In this document: positions 1-5,465 of the stretch, piece after piece
How the letters are laid out: every line of letters begins with the position of its first letter
Position numbering within the stretch: the stretch's first letter is position 1
Assembly: GCA_900555355.1 (NCBI GenBank)
Contig: USKV01000095.1
Span: 1-6,266, forward strand
DNA: 6,266 nucleotides
Source of the DNA: an uncultured Collinsella sp.
Lineage (GTDB): Bacteria; Actinomycetota; Coriobacteriia; Coriobacteriales; Coriobacteriaceae
Direction: 5' to 3'
Translations under genes and position numbers: made by a program
The notes under the pieces: generated by a model
Seen by the model: the letters and a program-made list of their open reading frames with translations, nothing else
What the model was told of the DNA's origin: nothing
Databases searched by the model: none

Positions 1-1876
1 CGCTCACCAGCTCGACGACCTCGCCATTGGCGATACCCATGCGAGCGGCAACATCGGCATTCATCTGCACGGCGTCCAAGTCGGAACCCGCCTCGGCGGC
101 GCCGGCCGCCGCGAGCCTTCGCGAGGTATGCGACTCAAAGGGACGGTTGCCGCTAATGAGGCGAAACATCCCCGGGCCAGGCTCCACCATGGGCGCGATC
201 CAGTCGGGCACACGACCCATGCCGGCTCGCTCCCATATGTCGCTTGCCAGCGCAATCTTGCCGCCGGCAAGCGGAATCACCGGCTCACCCGTGCGCGTCG
301 GCAGCGCCATGCCCGTATCGGCCCAGCCGCGCTCCATGAGCTCGTCCAGATCGATCCCAAAAGGCGCCACCTGGGCAGCCGCCAGATCGTCAGACGTAAA
401 CTGGGAGTACTCGCCCACGCCACACGCCTGCGCCAGACCGGCAAAAATCTCCCGACCGGGACGTGTGCCGTCATGCTGCACGGGCAGCACGGCGTTGCGG
501 TAGAACACGCGCGCATCGTTGGCGCCCACGACCGTTCCCACGCCGCGGTCAGCCTCCAGATACGTCACGTCGGGCAGCACGAAGTCAGAAGCACGCGCCG
601 TCTCGGACCAGCGAATATCAATCGTCACGAGCAAGTCGAGCTGCTGCAAAATACTCAACCAAGCCCGTGCATTGCCATAGCCCGCACCGGGGTTACTGGC
701 ATAGACGATGAGCCCACGCAAATCGCCGGCAAGAATCGACTGGCCGATAGTCGTGCACAGACCGCGCTCGGGGTCGACGAGCGGATAGCGTTCGGACCCC
801 AACTTGGGCTCACGTGGCATCGACGGCGTCGCGAAACGCGCAGGGTCCAAATCGCCCAACGCAAGCGGTGTGGGCGGGTTGAGGGCACCGCCCGCATGTC
901 CGATGCAGCCCAGCAGCACATCGACCAAGCAGATAGCGCGCGCGGTCTGGGTGCTGTTGGCATACGCGATACCGATGCCACCATGAAAGCCCGCATCTAC
1001 CACAGCGGCAGGCGCGGCGGCAGCGAGGTCGCGCGCCGTGGCGACAATCTCTGCGGCCGGCACGTCGCACATCGACTCGGCCCACTCAGGCGTCCAAACA
1101 GCAGCCGCCTGCGCCAGCTCATCAAACCCCGTGGTATAGCGGGCAACAAACTCACGGTCGTACAAGTCCTCGGCAATGAGCACATGTGCAATGCCCAGCA
1201 GCAAGGCCAGGTCGCAGCCCGGGCGCACGCGCAGCCAGCGGTCGGCAAGCGCAGCCGAGCCGCTGCGCCGGGGGTCCACGACAATGATTTTCGCCCCACG
1301 CCGGCGCGCGTCGTTGAGCGCATCAACGGCCCCCATCGTCGACGAATCGACAATAGAACGCCCCAGGTACATGATGCAATCAGTATGTGCCAGGTCGGAG
1401 GCGGGACTATAACCCAGGCTGTGTTCCCAGCCGGTAAGTCGGCTTACCTCGCAGGCACCGTCGGCACCGTATACATTGGGCGAGCCCAGCGCATGCATAA
1501 AACGACACGCCCAGTAGCGGTCGAACGAGGGAACGCCGAGCGTCATGCCCAGCGCCCGAGGCCCGCACTCGTCAACAATCCCCAAAAGACGCTCGGCAAT
1601 CTGAGCAAACGCCTCGTCCCAGGTAATCGCATCAAACCCCGAGCCATCCCGGCGGCGTCGCATGGGGTGCACGATGCGGTCGCGCTCGTCAAACGGCATT
1701 GCCAGGCGATGCCGTCCGCGGGTGCACAGGGCACGCGCCGCGCACGGATGCCCCGGCACCGGCAACTCGGCCACCACGCGACCGTCCTCAACGCGTGCCG
1801 CAAAGGCGCAATCGGCATAGCATCCCCCGCATGTGGTCACCACGGCGCGACCGTTACGCTTCACAGCAGATGCCAT
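1..1876 (-). CDS. Molybdopterin oxidoreductase, PhsA/PsrA-like catalytic subunit (3' end beyond window)
   Basis: I translated this frame by hand: 625 codons from ATG at 1876 run without a stop to the left edge. The N-terminus binds a [4Fe-4S] cluster through C16-x2-C19-x3-C23-x27-C51, the last in CTRG (the family usually has CxKG). Next comes the molybdopterin core: GSPN at 131-134, a probable Mo ligand Cys142 in DGACEVSR, the MGD-binding stretch DPRR at 201-204 with RPGCDLALLL at 218-227, and H298 with QTARAI at 310-315. The segment SETARASDFVLPDVTYLEAD is typical of thiosulfate/polysulfide reductase-like enzymes. The C-terminal dinucleotide-binding domain starts near residue 571, so perhaps 60-150 residues are missing. 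There is no selenocysteine codon, no CHG after the Mo ligand and no RGQNNVQG, which argues against a classical formate dehydrogenase. No Tat signal or membrane segment is visible, so it is probably cytoplasmic. Substrate unknown; family call firm, subfamily call moderate. Confidence 0.88.
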   Translation of the reverse strand, partial: MASAVKRNGRAVVTTCGGCYADCAFAARVEDGRVVAELPVPGHPCAARALCTRGRHRLAMPFDERDRIVHPMRRRRDGSGFDAITWDEAFAQIAERLLGIVDECGPRALGMTLGVPSFDRYWACRFMHALGSPNVYGADGACEVSRLTGWEHSLGYSPASDLAHTDCIMYLGRSIVDSSTMGAVDALNDARRRGAKIIVVDPRRSGSAALADRWLRVRPGCDLALLLGIAHVLIAEDLYDREFVARYTTGFDELAQAAAVWTPEWAESMCDVPAAEIVATARDLAAAAPAAVVDAGFHGGIGIAYANSTQTARAICLVDVLLGCIGHAGGALNPPTPLALGDLDPARFATPSMPREPKLGSERYPLVDPERGLCTTIGQSILAGDLRGLIVYASNPGAGYGNARAWLSILQQLDLLVTIDIRWSETARASDFVLPDVTYLEADRGVGTVVGANDARVFYRNAVLPVQHDGTRPGREIFAGLAQACGVGEYSQFTSDDLAAAQVAPFGIDLDELMERGWADTGMALPTRTGEPVIPLAGGKIALASDIWERAGMGRVPDWIAPMVEPGPGMFRLISGNRPFESHTSRRLAAAGAAEAGSDLDAVQMNADVAARMGIANGEVVELVS

Positions 1877-1884
1877 CTCGATTA

Positions 1885-1891
1885 CCCCTTT
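1885..1891 (-). promoter_or_regulatory. Ribosome binding site of the molybdopterin oxidoreductase gene
   Basis: On the minus strand AAAGGGG lies 8 bases before the ATG at 1876 and fixes that start. A second in-frame ATG at 1894 would add six residues (MKGVIE), but it would contain this site and has no purine-rich stretch of its own in front, so 1876 is preferred. Confidence 0.6.
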
Positions 1892-1940
1892 CATCAGCCA
1901 AACACAACAGGCCAAAAGCCCGGCAACGAGCCCCGGACCC

Positions 1941-1976
1941 AAAAAGCCTCCCGCACGGCAACGCCCCGCGGGAGGC
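1941..1976 (-). terminator. Rho-independent terminator after focA
   Basis: Read on the minus strand, a perfect 9-base inverted repeat GCCTCCCGC / GCGGGAGGC (1976-1968 and 1954-1946) encloses a 13-base loop and is followed at once by five T (1945-1941). It begins 22 bases after the focA stop. There is no T run on the plus-strand side, so it works in one direction only. It should end the hycE-focA transcript and separate it from the molybdopterin gene. The remaining intergenic bases 1877-1940 hold no convincing -35/-10 pair that I can see. Confidence 0.88.
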
Positions 1977-1998
1977 CCAACGTCAAACAGACGGTACC

Positions 1999-2838
1999 TT
2001 ACGCCTCGGACTTCTTGGCGTAGACAAACCAGTAGCCGAGCGCGATCAGAACCGCGCCGCCCACGATGTTGCCCAGCGTGGCGGCGGACAGGTTAAACGC
2101 AATGCCCGCGACGTTGAGTGCATCGGCGCCGGCAACGTCGGCACCATAGCCGCACGCGTGCATCACGGCACCCATGGGCAAAAAGTACATGTTGGCAACG
2201 CAGTGCTCAAAACCGCAGGCCACAAAGGCGGCGATGGGCAGCAGAATGCCCACAACCTTATCGACCACGGTCTTACCGGCGGTACCGATCCACACGGCCA
2301 GGCACACAAAGATGTTGCACAGGATGCCGCGGAAGAAGATCGTCACCCAGTCGATCGTCACCTTGCCGGCGGCGACGCTCACCATGGAATTGGCGACCGC
2401 CTCGCCGTTGAGCTTATAGATGCCGGCCATGTACACCAAAAAGACGATGAACAGGGCACCGACAAAATTGCCGACCCACACGACGACCCAGGCCTTGAGC
2501 ATCTGGACCAGCGTGATCTTTTTGCTCTTGAGCGCGCAGACCATAAGCGAATTGCCGGTAAACAGCTCGGCGCCGCACACCAGCACGAGCACCAGGCCCA
2601 GGCAAAAGCACAGACCGCCCACGACGCGCTGGGCACCCCAGCCCAGCGTGCCGTCGCTCAAAAACACCGTAAAGAACAGGCCGCCGAAGGCGATAAACGC
2701 GCCGGCGAACATTGCCAACAGAAAGGCCTTAGCGACCGGCAGGTTAGCCTTGGTCACGCCGGCGGCCTCGGTCTTGGCCTCGATCGCGGCGGGCGCCAGG
2801 CAATCGGGAGAGGGGTACTCCACCTTGGAATCTGCCAT
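1999..2838 (-). CDS. focA: Formate channel of the FNT family (FocA-like)
   Basis: A 279-residue inner-membrane protein, close to E. coli FocA (285). FNT proteins are pentamers with one pore per subunit that move formate, with its proton, in either direction. Visible landmarks are six hydrophobic segments, GAELFTGN at 89-96 (Thr94 matches pore Thr91 of E. coli), RGILCNIFVCLAVW at 170-183, GFEHCVANMYFLP at 209-221 (His212 matches the pore His209), and GNIVGG in the last helix. The soluble N-terminus (about 35 residues) corresponds to the helix that contacts pyruvate formate-lyase in E. coli. I chose ATG at 2838 because AGGAAAG lies 11 bases upstream; a TTG at 2871 would add 11 residues without support. 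It follows hycI by 39 bases and is the last gene before a terminator, as focB lies near the end of the E. coli hyf region. It most likely supplies or vents formate for the hydrogenlyase. Nitrite or hydrosulfide transport is less likely given the context. Confidence 0.95.
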   Translation of the reverse strand: MADSKVEYPSPDCLAPAAIEAKTEAAGVTKANLPVAKAFLLAMFAGAFIAFGGLFFTVFLSDGTLGWGAQRVVGGLCFCLGLVLVLVCGAELFTGNSLMVCALKSKKITLVQMLKAWVVVWVGNFVGALFIVFLVYMAGIYKLNGEAVANSMVSVAAGKVTIDWVTIFFRGILCNIFVCLAVWIGTAGKTVVDKVVGILLPIAAFVACGFEHCVANMYFLPMGAVMHACGYGADVAGADALNVAGIAFNLSAATLGNIVGGAVLIALGYWFVYAKKSEA

Positions 2839-2849
2839 GTCAATCACTT

Positions 2850-2856
2850 CTTTCCT
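2850..2856 (-). promoter_or_regulatory. Ribosome binding site that sets the focA start
   Basis: AGGAAAG on the minus strand, 11 bases before the ATG at 2838, in the 39-base gap between hycI and focA. The spacing is slightly long but there is no better site, and it lies downstream of the competing TTG at 2871, which it therefore cannot serve. No promoter or terminator is evident in the gap, so focA is read as part of the hydrogenase operon. Confidence 0.55.
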
Positions 2857-2877
2857 AATCAGCAGGAACAAGCGCTC

Positions 2878-3381
2878 CTATTGCTCTTGCCCCAAGCGGA
2901 CAAAGTGGGAAAAGTCGTTGGCGGCCACGGCGTCGTACACGGCGTCGACGGCCTCAAAGACTTCCGGGGACATGGGGTTGTAGAACTCCGTGTCGCCCGG
3001 CTGAATCCCGACGAAGACGATATCATCACACGATTGCTCAATCTCTTCGATCAGAATCGACAAGGGAAGCGAATGCGTGGTGAACATCGATTTGCGCGCG
3101 ACGTCGGTCTTATCGAGCAAGCGGATGGCGCCGACGGGCAGCGCCATGTCGGCGGCATCGACCAAAACCAAACGCGGCGGACGCTCGCGCTTGACCTCGA
3201 TGATGTCATCCTCGGGCGTCTGACCGCCGTCGATGGTGTACCAACCGGCGATAGGCGTGTCCTCCATCTTTTTGGAGAGCACGGGGCCGGCGGCATCGTC
3301 GGCGCGCAGCACGCTTCCCGCCGTGAGCACGATACCCGCAAATGGGGCGCCGTTCACACGACCATCCACAACGCGACCCAT
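2878..3381 (-). CDS. hycI: Hydrogenase maturation endopeptidase (HycI-like)
   Basis: A 167-residue cytoplasmic protease of the HycI/HyaD/HybD family. It senses nickel in the precursor large subunit and cuts off the C-terminal tail, which closes the active site. It follows E. coli HycI nearly end to end: IDGG at 50-53, a PEDDI segment at 56-60, RLVLVDAADM at 70-79, TTHSLPL at 101-107, and FVGIQP followed by FYNPMSP. The three expected nickel-sensing residues are present as Asp29, Asp75 and His103 (E. coli Asp16, Asp62, His90). The N-terminal signature is altered: the usual GNxxxGDDGxGP reads GSVLRADDAAGP at 22-33. The N-terminus is also about 13 residues longer than in E. coli. The ATG shares one base with the hycH stop (TAATG), and GGGAAGG lies 8 bases upstream, so the start is well supported. 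Its substrate is almost certainly the HycE encoded in the same operon. Confidence 0.95.
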   Translation of the reverse strand: MGRVVDGRVNGAPFAGIVLTAGSVLRADDAAGPVLSKKMEDTPIAGWYTIDGGQTPEDDIIEVKRERPPRLVLVDAADMALPVGAIRLLDKTDVARKSMFTTHSLPLSILIEEIEQSCDDIVFVGIQPGDTEFYNPMSPEVFEAVDAVYDAVAANDFSHFVRLGQEQ

Positions 3382-3962
3382 TACTGCAACCTTCCCGTCA
3401 GATACACGCCCGACACATCGCGCACGCGCTCAACCAGATCGCGGAACTTCATCAGAAACGCGACCTGCTGGGCATGCAGGCCAAAGTCGTCGTCGAACAC
3501 CGAGATGCCGGCCTTGGCCGACCCGCGAAAACCGCGCTCGTCGAGCAGCGCATCGCAGGCCTCGAGCAGTGACGGCACCGCCGCCTTGTCGAGCTGGCAC
3601 TCACCAAAGGAGCGGATGGCCTCGAACTTGGTTTTGGCCTCCCCCTCCGGCAGCGCGTCGACGAGCGAATAAAACACGTCCACCGGCACCGACAGGCGCG
3701 GCTCAAAGCAATCGAGCACGCCGGTGTGGTGGCCCACGGCGAGCGTGTAGTACAGCACGTCGCAGGCCTCCTGGGGAACGTCTTCCTCGGTCTCCACAAA
3801 CTTACGCGTGAGCTCGTAGAAGACCACCTGGTCGGGCGCATGGCCCAGGCAGGGGTCGGCGACGCCCTCGGCGGCCTCGTCGCTTGCGCGCGAGGCATCG
3901 CCAAAGGAGCCGCCGAGCATACCGGGGCCCGCAAAGTAACCAGAGCGGTCCGTGAGCTCCAT
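3381..3962 (-). CDS. hycH: Formate hydrogenlyase assembly protein (HycH/HyfJ-like)
   Basis: A 193-residue protein of the HycH family. In E. coli HycH takes part in maturation of the hydrogenase-3 large subunit together with HycI and is not part of the final complex. The match begins near residue 44 with QVVFYELTRKFVE, then LYYTLAVGHHTGVLDCFEP at 70-88, the strongest block, including His77-His78 and Cys84. It continues with FEAIRSFGECQLD and ends with FRDLVERVRDVSGVYLTGR. Compared with E. coli HycH (136 residues) it carries about 43 extra N-terminal residues that are rich in Gly, Ala and acidic residues and hold one cysteine (Cys38). The start at 3962 is firm: it follows the hycG stop directly (TAGATG) and GGAGGT sits 6 bases before it, so the extension should be translated. 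No enzyme motif is visible. Confidence 0.92.
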   Translation of the reverse strand: MELTDRSGYFAGPGMLGGSFGDASRASDEAAEGVADPCLGHAPDQVVFYELTRKFVETEEDVPQEACDVLYYTLAVGHHTGVLDCFEPRLSVPVDVFYSLVDALPEGEAKTKFEAIRSFGECQLDKAAVPSLLEACDALLDERGFRGSAKAGISVFDDDFGLHAQQVAFLMKFRDLVERVRDVSGVYLTGRLQ

Positions 3963-4745
3963 CTAGTGACCTCCGGCCAGCACCAGATCCTGCAGCGCCG
4001 AGTACACCTCGACGCGGCGCGGATCGTCCTGCTTGTCGATGAGCAGCGCCATGGCACCTCGGATATCACCCTTGGGCGCGTCCTCGAGCGTATCCATAAA
4101 CTCGTTGGCCAGGTCGCGGCCGTAACGGTAGCCGCTCATGGCGCGAGCCTCGCGCTCGATGGCAACGCGCAGCTTGTACGGCACGCCGGGGTGCAGGATA
4201 TCGGCCTGCTCGCCGGCAGCCTCCACCGTAGTCTCGGCATGGAGCTTTTGGTCCAGCAGGCCAAGTGCCATGGCAAAGCCGTAGACGGTCTGCGCGGGGC
4301 TGGGCGGGCAGCCGGGGATGTAGACATCGACCGGCAGAATCTTATCCGTGCCGCCCCAGACGCAGTAGTTGTCGTAGAAGATGCCGCCGGTGCAGCCGCA
4401 CGCGCCATAGGACACCACGATCTTGGGATCGGGTGCGGCCTCAAACGCGCGCAGGGCCGGCATGCGCATGGCACGCGTCACGGCGCCGGTGTACAGCAGC
4501 ACATCGGCGTGACGGGGCGAGGGCACGACCTTGATGCCAAAGCGCTCGACGTCAAAGACGGGCGTGATGGAACCGAAGATCTCGATCTCGCAGCCGTTGC
4601 AGCCGCCGCAGTCGACACGGTAGACGTACACCGAGCGCTTGATCTTCTTAAGAAGGGTCGCCTTGGCCTTCTCGATGCTCTCGTCGAGCTCGATCTTGGT
4701 CGGGCGGTACTGAAGCCGCTCGGGCAAAAGCGTGGGTTCGGCCAT
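3963..4745 (-). CDS. hycG: [NiFe] hydrogenase group 4 small subunit (HycG-like, NuoB family)
   Basis: A 260-residue protein of the complex I 20-kDa/NuoB family. It carries the single [4Fe-4S] cluster next to the NiFe site and passes electrons from HycF to HycE. It is very close to E. coli HycG: KKIKRSVYVYRVDCGGCNGC at 33-52, RFGIKVVPSPRHADVLLYTG at 68-87, AVTRAMR at 88-94, SYGACG at 112-117, YCVWGGTDKI at 127-136 and PVDVYIPGCPPSP at 138-150. Likely cluster ligands are in the 46-52 CxxCxxC stretch plus Cys116 and Cys146; Cys118 is an additional cysteine (E. coli HycG has Asn there). The C-terminal 90 residues are variable in this family. There is no Tat signal, as expected for a subunit that stays on the cytoplasmic side of the membrane arm. 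ATG at 4745 follows the hycF stop by two bases, and AAGGAGG lies 7 bases upstream inside the end of hycF. Confidence 0.97.
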   Translation of the reverse strand: MAEPTLLPERLQYRPTKIELDESIEKAKATLLKKIKRSVYVYRVDCGGCNGCEIEIFGSITPVFDVERFGIKVVPSPRHADVLLYTGAVTRAMRMPALRAFEAAPDPKIVVSYGACGCTGGIFYDNYCVWGGTDKILPVDVYIPGCPPSPAQTVYGFAMALGLLDQKLHAETTVEAAGEQADILHPGVPYKLRVAIEREARAMSGYRYGRDLANEFMDTLEDAPKGDIRGAMALLIDKQDDPRRVEVYSALQDLVLAGGH

Positions 4746-4747
4746 GG

Positions 4748-5464
4748 TTACTCCTCCTTCGTTTCAAAATCCATGATGATGCCCTCGACCGGCGCCGGAC
4801 CGGCGGGAATCTCGGGCGCATCGGGGTTAAGCTCGCGGTCGATATACTCCGGGTTCACGCCGTGGCCGCCCAGATACTCCATGCCGGGGCCCTGGGGCTC
4901 GCCGGACGCAAGCGTCTCGTTGGCAGCCATGCCGTGCGCGTTGCCGGTCTTTACGGCCGAGGCGGCGCGCAGGGCGTCGAGCTCGCGCTTGCACTCCTGG
5001 CACATACCGACGGTGCGGGCGGCCTGCTCGGCCTCCATGCCGCCGGCCTTTTGCAGCAGGCGCTTGGCATAGTCGATCTCCTTGTGCGGGGCAAACGGCT
5101 TGCCGCAACGCGAGCAGTGCTCGAGCGCATAGACGCTCTTGCTGGTGAGGTCGTCCTTGCTCATGACGGCCAGCTCAAACTCCTCAGTGAGCTTGATGGC
5201 CTCCATGGGGCAGGCCTCCTCGCAACGGCCGCAAAAGATGCAGCGGCCGTAGTCGATTGACCAGGTAATGGTATCGGCCGCAAGGTCGGTGTCCATGCGA
5301 ATGGCATCGGCCGGGCACGCCACGCCGCAGGCACCGCAGGCGATGCAGAGCTCGGCATTGTGCTCGGGCTTGCCGCGCATGTCCTTGTTGGTGGGGAACG
5401 GCGCAAACGGGTACTTGACCGTCGCGTCGCCGGCCTTGGCGTTAACCTTCCAAAGCTTCAGCAT
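4748..5464 (-). CDS. hycF: Hydrogenase 2x[4Fe-4S] ferredoxin subunit (HycF/HyfH-like)
   Basis: A 238-residue relative of E. coli HycF (180 residues) and complex I NuoI. It relays electrons between the formate dehydrogenase side and the HycG cluster. Two classical cluster motifs are clear: C40-x2-C43-x2-C46-x3-C50-P and C75-x2-C78-x2-C81-x3-C85-P. They are flanked by the family segments RGKPEHN at 30-36 and RCIFCGRCEEACP at 74-86, followed by FELAV. Two further CxxC pairs, C117/C120 and C155/C158 (CQECKRE), are also present in E. coli HycF and may form a zinc or extra metal site. Beyond these a tail of about 80 residues, rich in Gly, Pro and acidic residues, is some 55 residues longer than in E. 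coli. The start at 5464 is chosen because MLKLWK aligns with the E. coli N-terminus and GAGGAGG lies 9 bases upstream. Longer readings of the frame toward 5587 lie inside the end of hycE. It follows hycE by one base. Confidence 0.96.
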   Translation of the reverse strand: MLKLWKVNAKAGDATVKYPFAPFPTNKDMRGKPEHNAELCIACGACGVACPADAIRMDTDLAADTITWSIDYGRCIFCGRCEEACPMEAIKLTEEFELAVMSKDDLTSKSVYALEHCSRCGKPFAPHKEIDYAKRLLQKAGGMEAEQAARTVGMCQECKRELDALRAASAVKTGNAHGMAANETLASGEPQGPGMEYLGGHGVNPEYIDRELNPDAPEIPAGPAPVEGIIMDFETKEE

Positions 5465-5465
5465 A

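Noticed and set aside
1..1876. Selenocysteine-type formate dehydrogenase with an in-frame TGA, because no full minus-strand frame is obvious here at first sight
   Set aside because: Hand translation gives one continuous frame with no TGA and a cysteine at the probable Mo-ligand position. The frame only looks absent because it has no stop before the window edge.
1946..1976. Terminator acting on plus-strand transcription
   Set aside because: No T run follows the hairpin on the plus strand, and no plus-strand gene is credible.
128..2023. 631-codon open frame on the plus strand
   Set aside because: It is antisense to the molybdopterin gene, whose minus-strand frame shows family motifs throughout. 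The plus-strand product is low-complexity Arg/His/Ala-rich with no domain, as expected from GC-rich DNA read on the wrong strand.
1999..2871. Longer focA starting at TTG 2871
   Set aside because: The extra 11 residues (MFLLIRKEVID) are read through the ribosome site itself; the ATG at 2838 aligns with the FocA N-terminus.
1699..3672. 657-codon open frame on the plus strand
   Set aside because: It spans the antisense of parts of four genes (molybdopterin gene, focA, hycI, hycH) and crosses the terminator; its His/Asp/Gln-rich product resembles no protein family.
3726..5072. 448-codon open frame on the plus strand
   Set aside because: Antisense of hycH, hycG and hycF, all of which are recognised with confidence on the minus strand.
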